The notes below the pieces were generated by a model. It had not been told where the DNA came from. It did no database searches and saw only the letters and a program-made list of their open reading frames with translations. The position numbers and the translations under genes are program-made. Below are positions 6,409-11,400 of a stretch of DNA of 11,400 nt, in pieces (within the stretch, counting starts at the first letter, position 1; the number at the start of each line of letters is the position of its first letter). Source of the DNA: an uncultured Lachnospiraceae bacterium (GTDB lineage: Bacteria > Bacillota > Clostridia > Lachnospirales > Lachnospiraceae); the NCBI GenBank assembly GCA_902772565.1, contig CACYBJ010000294.1, forward strand, positions 1 to 11,400, in the 5' to 3' direction.

Positions 6409-7239
6409 TTATTTATTATATATCCATTTAACAACAAGTCCCATCCAATCGGCAGCATCCTCATTGATCTGGCTTTCGTTTATGGCACTTACATGGTTTG
6501 CAAGCGCAAGACCGTGATCACCCTTTTCGAAAATGTGAAGCGCAAAAGGAATCTTCTTTTCATTAAGAGCTGCAGCAAATCTAAGGGAGTTTGAAACCGG
6601 AACGCAACCGTCATCTGCACAGTGCCAGATAAAGGTCTTAGGTGTATCGGCATCAACATTAAGTTCAAGTGATATTCTCTTTTTGTTCTCGTCGGACGCA
6701 TCTGCACAAAGAAGATTATTAATTGAACCCTCATGTGTGTCCGTAACAGAGATTACAGGATAACAAAGAACCAAAGCGTTGGGCTTATGCTCTGTTGTAA
6801 AGCCGAAAGGTTCTTTTACGAAATCCTTATTCCAATGTACGGCAAGGCTTCCGGCAAGATGTCCGCCGGCAGAAAATCCCATAACTGTAATATCGTCGGG
6901 ATTTATATCAAAATCATAGGCATTCTTCCTGATGTAAGCAAGAGCTGCCGCAGCCTGAAGCAGATTAAGCGGAAACGGCTTTTTAACACAACAGTATTTA
7001 AGAACAAAACACTGAATGCCTTTGGAAAGCAGTTCCATGGCAATAGGCTCGCCTTCTCTGTCAGATACAAAATCATAACCGCCGCCGGGACAGATCAGCA
7101 CTGCCGGTCTGTTATGTCTTCCCATTTCCGGGGAGATGTCAGTTACATAATTAACAATTACAGCTTTACATTCTTCTCTGTTAAGATTGTACTTTTCGTA
7201 ATCGAAAGGCACATCAATATACATTTCTTTATAAAACAT
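6409..7239 (-). CDS. Alpha/beta-hydrolase esterase, acetylesterase-like
   Basis: The 276 residues have the plan of an alpha/beta-hydrolase of the Aes/acetylxylan esterase-like group. CPGGGY (50-55) is the oxyanion-hole motif after the first strands. GFSAGG (121-126) is the nucleophile elbow with Ser123. HCADDGCVPV (206-215) supplies the acid, most likely Asp210. GDHG (240-243) supplies His242. No signal peptide is seen, so it is probably cytoplasmic. Such enzymes often deacetylate small oligosaccharides brought in from plant polymers, but the substrate cannot be read from sequence. The start ATG has AGGAGG a few bases upstream, inside the 21-base gap to ispF. Its position between ispF and cysS is unusual, because related operons in Firmicutes often have gltX or cysE there. 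Confidence is high for the fold and low for the substrate. Confidence 0.88.
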   Translation of the reverse strand: MFYKEMYIDVPFDYEKYNLNREECKAVIVNYVTDISPEMGRHNRPAVLICPGGGYDFVSDREGEPIAMELLSKGIQCFVLKYCCVKKPFPLNLLQAAAALAYIRKNAYDFDINPDDITVMGFSAGGHLAGSLAVHWNKDFVKEPFGFTTEHKPNALVLCYPVISVTDTHEGSINNLLCADASDENKKRISLELNVDADTPKTFIWHCADDGCVPVSNSLRFAAALNEKKIPFALHIFEKGDHGLALANHVSAINESQINEDAADWMGLVVKWIYNK

Positions 7240-7260
7240 GGTACCCCTCCTGCAAATATA

Positions 7261-7806
7261 TTAGTTTTTTATACCCATCGGACAGGAGCCGCATCCGCCG
7301 CAGCCGCCTGATCCGTAATTTACAAATGAATCTTTCATTTCAGAAAGAAGCACAACAGCCTGAGCGGCAATACCCTGGCCGCTTCCTGTAAATCCCAGGC
7401 CCTCTTCTGTTGTTGCTTTGATATTAACCTGATCAACCGCAAGTCCAAGAGCCTTTGAAATGTTTTCTCTCATTTTGTCGATGTGAGGTCTCATTTTAGG
7501 CTTCTGAGCAATAATGGTGGCATCAATATTCTCTATGATATAGAGCTTTTCGGCGACTTTTTCACCGCACTCAGAAAGGAGTTTGATCGAGTCGGCACCT
7601 TTGTACTTTTCATCGGTGTCCGGAAAATGAAGTCCGATATCTCCAAGTGAGGCGGCACCGAGAATCGCATCGGAAATTGCATGGCACAAAACATCGGCGT
7701 CGGAATGACCGATGAGCCCGAGTTCGTAATCAATTTTAACTCCACCAATTATCATATCGGTGTCAGGCCCCAGTCGGTGAACATCGTAACCTGTACCTAT
7801 TCTCAT
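7261..7806 (-). CDS. ispF: 2-C-methyl-D-erythritol 2,4-cyclodiphosphate synthase with a cysteine-rich tail
   Basis: IspF converts CDP-methylerythritol 2-phosphate to methylerythritol cyclodiphosphate and CMP in the MEP isoprenoid pathway, and works as a trimer. The signature is complete: MRIGTGYDVHRL at the N-terminus with metal ligands Asp8 and His10; GHSDADVLCHA (33-43) with His42; DIGLHFPDTD (56-65); and ATTEEGLGFTGSGQGIAAQA (131-150). The usual enzyme ends near residue 158. Here about 23 more residues follow, ending in GSGGCGGCGSCPMGIKN with Cys169, Cys172 and Cys175. The tail is unusual and may bind metal or be redox-active, which is inference. Start ATG at 7806 has only a weak GTGAT upstream. 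It follows pheA by 52 bases. ispD, often next to ispF, is not in this window. Confidence 0.96.
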   Translation of the reverse strand: MRIGTGYDVHRLGPDTDMIIGGVKIDYELGLIGHSDADVLCHAISDAILGAASLGDIGLHFPDTDEKYKGADSIKLLSECGEKVAEKLYIIENIDATIIAQKPKMRPHIDKMRENISKALGLAVDQVNIKATTEEGLGFTGSGQGIAAQAVVLLSEMKDSFVNYGSGGCGGCGSCPMGIKN

Positions 7807-7817
7807 AAATCACATTC

Positions 7818-7838
7818 ATTTAACGCTTTAGCGTAAAT
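7818..7838. repeat. Inverted repeat between pheA and ispF
   Basis: The arms ATTTAACGCT (7818-7827) and AGCGTAAAT (7830-7838) pair along their length with one bulged base and a two-base centre. It sits in the 52-base pheA–ispF gap, just upstream of the weak ispF ribosome-binding site. It could be an operator or an mRNA processing hairpin. It lacks the T-run of a terminator. Confidence 0.45.
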
Positions 7839-7858
7839 GTCTTTCCTTTCAAATAATA

Positions 7859-9001
7859 TTAAAGAAGTTCGGAATAACTTCCGAGATATTTGAATCCTTC
7901 CAAAGAATACTCCAGTTCAGAAAGAATGAGTTTGAAATTATCGGAATATACACTCTCTTCTATGTCAAAATAGAACATAAACTCAAAATTTCTGTCAGGT
8001 ATGGGTCTGGATTCAATCTTAATAACATTGATTCCCAAAGCATAAAACTTACTGAGAAGCTGATACAAAGCGCCGGGCTTATGCTCAAGTGTAAGTATAA
8101 GGGAAGTTCTGTCAGCTCCGGGATATATTTCAAGTTTCTTTTCAAAACAGATGAATCTTGTATAGTTATTACCGTTATCCTGCACGGATTCCTTAAGAAT
8201 GTCCAGATTATAAAGTTTGGCACAGGAATAACTGGAAATAGCAGCAATGTCCTTCCGTCCGCTTTCCATTACCAGTTTGGATGCCAAAGCCGTATTCTTA
8301 ACAACGGTAATCTTAACTCCGGGCAAAGTTTTAAGGAATTCAGAACACTGGCTGATGGCCTGCTCATGGGAATATACTTCTTTTATATCCTCTATTTTTG
8401 TACCTTTATTGGCAAGCAGATTGTGATCGACTTTAATCCTGATGCTTCGAACTATGCAAAAATCATGCTTGCTCATTAAATCGTAGGTCATCTTGACAGA
8501 TCCGGCTGTGGAATTCTCAATAGGAAGAATACCGAATCTTACATCACCGTTTTCAACGGCGGTGAATACATCCTCAAATTTATCGCAAAAATGAATGCTC
8601 GGAACCTTAAATACTCTTTCCGCAGCCATCTGGCTGTAGGCGCCTTCAACACCCTGACATGCCACTTCCGCTCTGTCGGGGAAAACCTTGGGAGTTGAGT
8701 CAAGTGCGGAATTGATATTATTGATAAATGCCGAATCGGGATGAATGATTCCGTGCTGATAGGATTTGGATACTTCCATGATCTGGGAATATACCATACG
8801 GGCATAACCCTCAAATTCAGTACCGGCAAGATCGCTGATACGGTTAAGAAGCGCTCTTTCACGGGAACTGTCCAGGGTGTTCAGATTATTGGCTTTCTTG
8901 TAGCATGCAATATCTTTGGCTACTGCCATTCTCTCTTTGAAGAGCTCAACAATCTTGCTGTCGATGTCATCTATTTTCTTTCTGTTTTCTGATAAATCCA
9001 T
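7859..9001 (-). CDS. pheA: Bifunctional chorismate mutase / prephenate dehydratase (P-protein)
   Basis: The enzyme turns chorismate into prephenate and then phenylpyruvate, committing carbon to phenylalanine. Residues 1-85 are an AroQ chorismate mutase, with residues matching the E. coli active site: Arg7, Arg24, Lys35, Asp44, Arg47 and Glu48. Residues about 112-290 are the prephenate dehydratase: ACQGVEGAYSQMAA (114-127), GILPIENSTAGSV (157-169), YSHEQAISQC (210-219) and the catalytic NYTRF (279-283, Thr281). Residues about 298-375 are the ACT domain, with PGALYQLL (309-316) and the ESRP motif (330-333) used in phenylalanine feedback binding. The length (380) is normal. The start is fixed by the chorismate mutase N-terminus, although the ribosome-binding site (GGTTGG) is poor. 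The ATG lies only 13 bases beyond the T-run of the tRNA-Met terminator, and no separate promoter is visible. Confidence 0.96.
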   Translation of the reverse strand: MDLSENRKKIDDIDSKIVELFKERMAVAKDIACYKKANNLNTLDSSRERALLNRISDLAGTEFEGYARMVYSQIMEVSKSYQHGIIHPDSAFINNINSALDSTPKVFPDRAEVACQGVEGAYSQMAAERVFKVPSIHFCDKFEDVFTAVENGDVRFGILPIENSTAGSVKMTYDLMSKHDFCIVRSIRIKVDHNLLANKGTKIEDIKEVYSHEQAISQCSEFLKTLPGVKITVVKNTALASKLVMESGRKDIAAISSYSCAKLYNLDILKESVQDNGNNYTRFICFEKKLEIYPGADRTSLILTLEHKPGALYQLLSKFYALGINVIKIESRPIPDRNFEFMFYFDIEESVYSDNFKLILSELEYSLEGFKYLGSYSELL

Positions 9002-9014
9002 AAAATACCAACCA

Positions 9015-9056
9015 TAAAAAAATAAAAGGCTCTACGGTGAAAACACTGTAAAGCCT
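9015..9056 (-). terminator. Intrinsic terminator after tRNA-Met, just before pheA
   Basis: On the minus strand, a 13-bp stem (9044-9056 with 9027-9039; one mismatch and one G-U pair) closes a TTTT loop. It is followed by TTTTATTTTTTT (9015-9026). It ends the tRNA-Met transcript about six bases after the tRNA. It also forms the leader of pheA, so read-through or a regulated hairpin is possible. Confidence 0.85.
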
Positions 9057-9061
9057 CTGTA

Positions 9062-9135
9062 TAGCGAAGGAGGGACTTGAACCCCCGACACCGCGGGTAT
9101 GAACCGCGTGCTCTAGCCAGCTGAGCTACTTCGCC
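9062..9135 (-). tRNA. tRNA-Met, elongator type (anticodon CAT)
   Basis: A complete 74-base cloverleaf is present. The acceptor stem is GGCGAAG/CTTCGCT with G1-U72. The D stem is GCTC/GAGC. The anticodon stem CGCGG/CCGCG carries the loop TTCATAC, giving CAT. The T loop is TTCAAGT and the discriminator is A. The paired 1-72 position and the absence of three G-C pairs next to the anticodon loop argue against initiator tRNA. It closely resembles the Bacillus elongator tRNA-Met as I recall it. A tRNA-Ile(CAT) with lysidine is less likely but not excluded. CCA is not encoded. Confidence 0.9.
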
Positions 9136-9154
9136 ACGTTCGTTTCCGAAACGT

Positions 9155-9189
9155 ACAAGCAAGATTATATGTATACGAGGCTTGCTTGT
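9155..9189. repeat. 9-bp perfect inverted repeat in the tRNA-Met promoter
   Basis: ACAAGCAAG (9155-9163) and CTTGCTTGT (9181-9189) are exact complements separated by 17 bases. One arm overlaps the end of the -35 hexamer and the other lies just downstream of the -10 hexamer, over the expected start point. Only one arm would be transcribed, so any function would be at the DNA level, for example as an operator. It may be coincidence. Confidence 0.5.
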
Positions 9190-9192
9190 CAA
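9164..9192 (-). promoter_or_regulatory. Perfect consensus promoter of tRNA-Met
   Basis: The minus strand has TTGACA (9187-9192), a 17-base spacer and TATAAT (9164-9169), a full match to the vegetative sigma consensus. The start point would be near 9157. The short leader before the tRNA can form a small hairpin (CGTTT/AAACG). Confidence 0.95.
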
Positions 9193-9209
9193 GAAAAAAG
9201 TTTAGAAAA

Positions 9210-9692
9210 TTATTTTAAATTACCGGGTCCGAAAGAATAAGGGAATAAGTCTCCGAAACGGAGCATGTTGATATGGCCCTCATCATCGTTAACAATAACT
9301 ATAAAATCATCGGATACAAATTCCGAAAGGACCTGGCGGCATACGCCGCAAGGTGTGCAGCTTTTGGCAACAAACTCATGTTTTCCGCCTGCTACCGCAA
9401 GGGCCAGGAACTTCGTATTGCCTTCGCTAACAGCCTTAAACAAAGCATTTCTTTCGGCACATACACCTGTCATTGCTGCTGTTTCCACATTAACTCCGGT
9501 ATAGATTGTTCCGTCATATGCAAGCAATGCAGCTCCAACACTGTATTTTGAATAGGGGCTGTAGGAATACTTACGGGCTTCATTGGCAATGTCCATAAGT
9601 TTCTGGGCAATATCGGAGCCGATGCCGCGTTCAGCCAGCTCATGTTCAATTTTGATCAGTTCTGTAGTATTTGATACTTTTACTTCATCCAT
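9210..9692 (-). CDS. cdd: Cytidine deaminase
   Basis: It deaminates cytidine and deoxycytidine to uridine and deoxyuridine in pyrimidine salvage. The 160-residue protein shows the zinc and catalytic motifs: TGVNVETAAMTGVCAERNA (65-83), with Cys78 as zinc ligand and Glu80 as proton shuttle, and CTPCGVCRQVLSEF (112-125) with zinc ligands Cys115 and Cys118. Asn68 and Glu70 correspond to the ribose-binding pair. It ends with the family's FGPxxL. ATG at 9692 is preferred because AGGAAG lies eight bases upstream. The in-frame GTG at 9701 would sit on top of that site. The N-terminus is about 27 residues longer than short bacterial Cdd enzymes before the SYSPYS motif (43-48). It is followed by tRNA-Met with no clear terminator between them. 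Confidence 0.94.
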   Translation of the reverse strand: MDEVKVSNTTELIKIEHELAERGIGSDIAQKLMDIANEARKYSYSPYSKYSVGAALLAYDGTIYTGVNVETAAMTGVCAERNALFKAVSEGNTKFLALAVAGGKHEFVAKSCTPCGVCRQVLSEFVSDDFIVIVNDDEGHINMLRFGDLFPYSFGPGNLK

Positions 9693-9698
9693 TATATG

Positions 9699-9707
9699 CA
9701 CTTCCTT
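9699..9707 (-). promoter_or_regulatory. Ribosome-binding site that fixes the cdd start
   Basis: AAGGAAGTG on the minus strand pairs with the 16S rRNA 3' end, and its core is eight bases before ATG 9692. The alternative GTG start at 9701 lies inside it and is therefore unlikely. Confidence 0.7.
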
Positions 9708-9762
9708 TTTGTAATAAAAATTCAGTCACAGGCGCACTGACGCCCGAAATGGCTTCCGAAAT

Positions 9763-9791
9763 ATAGTAACACTAAAAGGCATTTTAGTAAA
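9763..9791 (-). promoter_or_regulatory. Candidate promoter of cdd
   Basis: The minus strand has TTTACT (-35, 9786-9791), a 17-base spacer, and TACTAT (-10, 9763-9768). Each hexamer matches four of six consensus bases. The spacer and the end of the -35 are covered by the inverted repeat at 9771-9788. The leader of about 60 bases can form a hairpin (9729-9746). Confidence 0.4.
9771..9788. repeat. Inverted repeat, possible operator in the cdd promoter
   Basis: ACTAAAA (9771-9777) and TTTTAGT (9782-9788) are perfect complements around a four-base centre. The element lies between the -35 and -10 of the candidate cdd promoter and about 20 bases from the divergent promoter of the CNNM-type gene. 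A dimeric repressor site is plausible but unproven. Confidence 0.45.
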
Positions 9792-9806
9792 GTAAGAGCC
9801 GCATGT

Positions 9807-9835
9807 TTGACAAACCATTATTCATTCCATATAAT
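9807..9835 (+). promoter_or_regulatory. Perfect consensus promoter of the CNNM/CorC-type gene
   Basis: TTGACA (9807-9812), 17 bases, TATAAT (9830-9835). The start point would be near 9842, leaving a leader of about 20 bases to the ATG at 9863. It lies inside the in-frame extension that would start at ATG 9803, which argues against that start. Confidence 0.93.
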
Positions 9836-9852
9836 TGGCTATATTTGTTTTT

Positions 9853-9857
9853 GGAGG
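9853..9857 (+). promoter_or_regulatory. Ribosome-binding site that fixes the start of the CNNM-type gene
   Basis: GGAGG lies five bases before ATG 9863. No comparable site precedes the in-frame ATG at 9803. Confidence 0.9.
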
Positions 9858-9862
9858 ATAAT

Positions 9863-11125
9863 ATGGACCCTGACGTCCGACGTTTTATATTTCTTTTTAT
9901 TCTTATACTGCTTTCCGCATTCTTTTCATCTGCGGAAACTGCATTAGTATCTGTAAACAGGATTAAAATTAAGACCCTGGCGGATTCCGGCAACAAACGG
10001 GCTGCTTTGGTTCTTAAGCTTAATGACAATCCCGGAAAACTACTTTCAGCCGTACTCATTGGCAATAATATCGTAAACATAGCTGCATCTTCCCTTACAA
10101 CAATTATTATGCAGTCACAATTCGACAATATACCCCTTAGCATAGGAACCGGAATACTTACTTTTATTATTATTGTATTTTCGGAAATAATTCCAAAAAC
10201 CGCAGCAAAAGTATATTCTGACAGGATTTCGCTTATTTATGCGCCTGTAATCTACTTTTATTCGGTAATCATTACACCTGTTATTTTTATAATTGAAATA
10301 TTTGCCCGAATAATCATGAAACTCTTCGGCATAAATCCTGACAAGAAGGAAGATCCTATCACGGAAGAAGAATTCATGACCGTGGTGGATTCTACCCATG
10401 AAAGCGGTGCAATCGAAGACAAAGAAAAGGATATAATTGAAAACGTTCTGGATTTCGGTGACAGTGTAGCAAAAGATATTATGGTCCCCAGAATCGATAT
10501 ACTCTTCGCTTCGGACGAAGACTCCTATGAGGAAATCGCAGTCAAATTCAAACAAAGCAATTTTTCAAGAATTCCGGTATATCATGATACAACTGACAAT
10601 GTAACAGGTATTATTTTCTTAAAAGACTTCTTTGCATTAAACAAAGAAGCGATAAACAGTTTTAAGGCAGATAAGATCGCAAGAAAGCCTTATTTTACTT
10701 TTGAAAACAAAAAAACGGCAGAGCTTCTTGCGGAACTTAGAGAAGCCAAAATATCAATTGCCATTGTTTTGGATGAATATGGTACAACCGCAGGACTGCT
10801 TACCATAGAAGATCTTCTTGAAGAAATCGTAGGCGAATTACGTGACGAATATGATTTGGATGAGGAAGACGAAATCAAAAAGATAAATGATATTACATTT
10901 ATTGCGGAAGGTACTGCGAGAACAGATACAGTAAATGAAATGACAGGACTTTCAATTACAGAAGAAGACTTTGAATCTCTTGCAGGATATATAATACACC
11001 TGGTTGAAAGAATTCCAGAGAAGAACGAAGTGATACATGATGATAATGCATCATATTATATTTTAAAAGCTTCCAATAACAGAATTGACAAAATAAAGAT
11101 CAGATTAAAGAAAGATAAAGAATAA
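9863..11125 (+). CDS. CNNM/CorC-type membrane protein (DUF21–CBS–CorC_HlyC), probable divalent-cation exporter
   Basis: Bacterial CNNM/CorC relatives are linked to magnesium or cobalt efflux, and some are annotated as hemolysins. The 420 residues contain a membrane DUF21 domain (about 1-155) with SAFFSSAETALVSVNR (18-33), IGNNIVNIAASS (66-77) and FSEIIPKTAAK (106-116), motifs near the ion site in CNNM structures. A CBS pair follows (about 200-330), opening with MVPRIDI (207-213) and closing with DEYGTTAGLLTIEDLLEEIV (304-323). This region binds nucleotide in the family. A CorC_HlyC domain (about 340-416) ends the protein. The start at ATG 9863 is set by GGAGG five bases upstream and a consensus promoter. 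The gene is alone on its strand, divergent from cdd and closed by a strong terminator. Family assignment is firm; the transported ion is inferred. Confidence 0.94.
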   Translation: MDPDVRRFIFLFILILLSAFFSSAETALVSVNRIKIKTLADSGNKRAALVLKLNDNPGKLLSAVLIGNNIVNIAASSLTTIIMQSQFDNIPLSIGTGILTFIIIVFSEIIPKTAAKVYSDRISLIYAPVIYFYSVIITPVIFIIEIFARIIMKLFGINPDKKEDPITEEEFMTVVDSTHESGAIEDKEKDIIENVLDFGDSVAKDIMVPRIDILFASDEDSYEEIAVKFKQSNFSRIPVYHDTTDNVTGIIFLKDFFALNKEAINSFKADKIARKPYFTFENKKTAELLAELREAKISIAIVLDEYGTTAGLLTIEDLLEEIVGELRDEYDLDEEDEIKKINDITFIAEGTARTDTVNEMTGLSITEEDFESLAGYIIHLVERIPEKNEVIHDDNASYYILKASNNRIDKIKIRLKKDKE

Positions 11126-11133
11126 TAACGCAG

Positions 11134-11157
11134 GGGCCGGAATATCCGGCCCTTTTC
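11134..11157 (+). terminator. Intrinsic terminator after the CNNM-type gene
   Basis: GGGCCGGA (11134-11141) and TCCGGCCC (11145-11152) form a perfect 8-bp GC-rich stem with a three-base loop, followed by TTTTCT. It lies eight bases after the stop codon. The convergent small gene from the right ends at its T-run. On the other strand the T-rich tail is poor. Confidence 0.9.
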
Positions 11158-11400
11158 TATGCGCTGTGATGACCTTTTCCGGCAGTTTTTCTGTTACCTG
11201 GAAATTCGTAGATGTTGCTGTTCTTAAGACTATTTCTGTTATTGATACTGTTATTAACCGGCTTTTTGTTTACAGGGGTTTTAACAGGCTCTTCTACCCA
11301 TTCATACTCATCGATATAGTAAAGATTCTCATCATCCATGAGCTCGGAAAATGTTATATCGTTAACAGCAAGGAGAACAAAAGATGCAATAAGTAATACA
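11157..11400 (-). CDS. Small membrane-anchored or secreted protein, N-terminus beyond the window
   Basis: The frame is open from the right edge to the TAG at 11157-11159 (80 visible residues). The first visible ATG (11339) has no ribosome-binding site. The codons before it encode a hydrophobic stretch beginning VLLIASFVLLAVNDI, typical of a signal peptide or membrane anchor, so the true start lies outside the window. The rest is hydrophilic: an acidic segment (MDDENLYYIDEYEWVEEP) followed by an Asn/Lys/Pro-rich tail ending KTAGKGHHSA. I do not recognise a family. It may be only the end of a longer protein. Confidence 0.6.
   Translation of the reverse strand, partial: VLLIASFVLLAVNDITFSELMDDENLYYIDEYEWVEEPVKTPVNKKPVNNSINNRNSLKNSNIYEFPGNRKTAGKGHHSA

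Noticed and set aside
8971..9192. Minus-strand open frame of 73 codons containing GEVAQLARARGSYPRC
   Set aside because: It is the conceptual translation of the tRNA-Met gene. Such peptides are a well-known artefact, and the frame runs through the promoter, the tRNA and the terminator.
9804..9812. The sequence around 9803-9835 as the start of a divergent small gene
   Set aside because: The signals there are fully explained as the -35 and -10 elements of the CNNM-type gene.
9803..9862. 20-residue N-terminal extension of the CNNM-type protein from ATG 9803
   Set aside because: The consensus promoter lies inside this stretch, so it would not be transcribed, and GGAGG points to ATG 9863. The family also begins near the later start.
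10115..10555. 146-codon frame antisense to the CNNM-type gene
   Set aside because: It lies opposite a conserved membrane domain, and its sequence is the low-information complement of hydrophobic codons. No ribosome-binding site was seen.

Overview
The window looks like chromosome from a low-GC, Gram-positive anaerobe of the Clostridia, most likely a Lachnospiraceae-type organism. The base composition is moderately AT-rich. The order ispF … cysS–mrnC–rlmB is a Firmicutes housekeeping arrangement. Mini-ribonuclease III (MrnC) is a Firmicutes-type enzyme. Ribosome-binding sites are AGGAGG-like and the promoters fit the vegetative sigma factor. The assignment rests on gene content, not on a database match. 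No insertion sequence, phage gene, CRISPR array or attachment site was found.

Nearly all genes are on the minus strand. Reading in the direction of transcription (high to low coordinates): a cytidine deaminase (cdd) starts near 9692. Next comes an elongator tRNA-Met with a perfect consensus promoter and a hairpin terminator. A tight run of six genes follows: bifunctional chorismate mutase/prephenate dehydratase (pheA), ispF (isoprenoid MEP pathway), an alpha/beta-hydrolase esterase, cysS, mrnC and rlmB. Four of the five junctions in this run are 21 bases or less, or overlap. A weak terminator, then tRNA-Thr(GGT) with its own promoter and a 14-bp perfect terminator, closes this block at about 3608.

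A second minus-strand operon (3550 to the left edge) holds two adjacent paralogous two-pass membrane proteins of unknown function (460 and 394 residues), followed closely by glutaminyl-tRNA synthetase (glnS, cut by the left edge). The membrane proteins have low-complexity tails (His/Gly/Ser in one, Arg/Pro repeats in the other) around a conserved domain of about 170 residues between the two membrane helices. That domain resembles a TPM domain with its two halves in swapped order. This is the most interesting feature of the window.

On the right, divergent from cdd, one plus-strand gene encodes a CNNM/CorC-type membrane protein (DUF21, two CBS motifs, CorC/HlyC domain) behind a perfect consensus promoter and before a strong terminator. 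A small minus-strand gene with a hydrophobic N-terminus runs in from the right edge and ends at that terminator.

The recognised genes are mainly for translation (two aminoacyl-tRNA synthetases, two tRNAs, two 23S rRNA maturation enzymes) plus single steps of phenylalanine, isoprenoid and pyrimidine metabolism.
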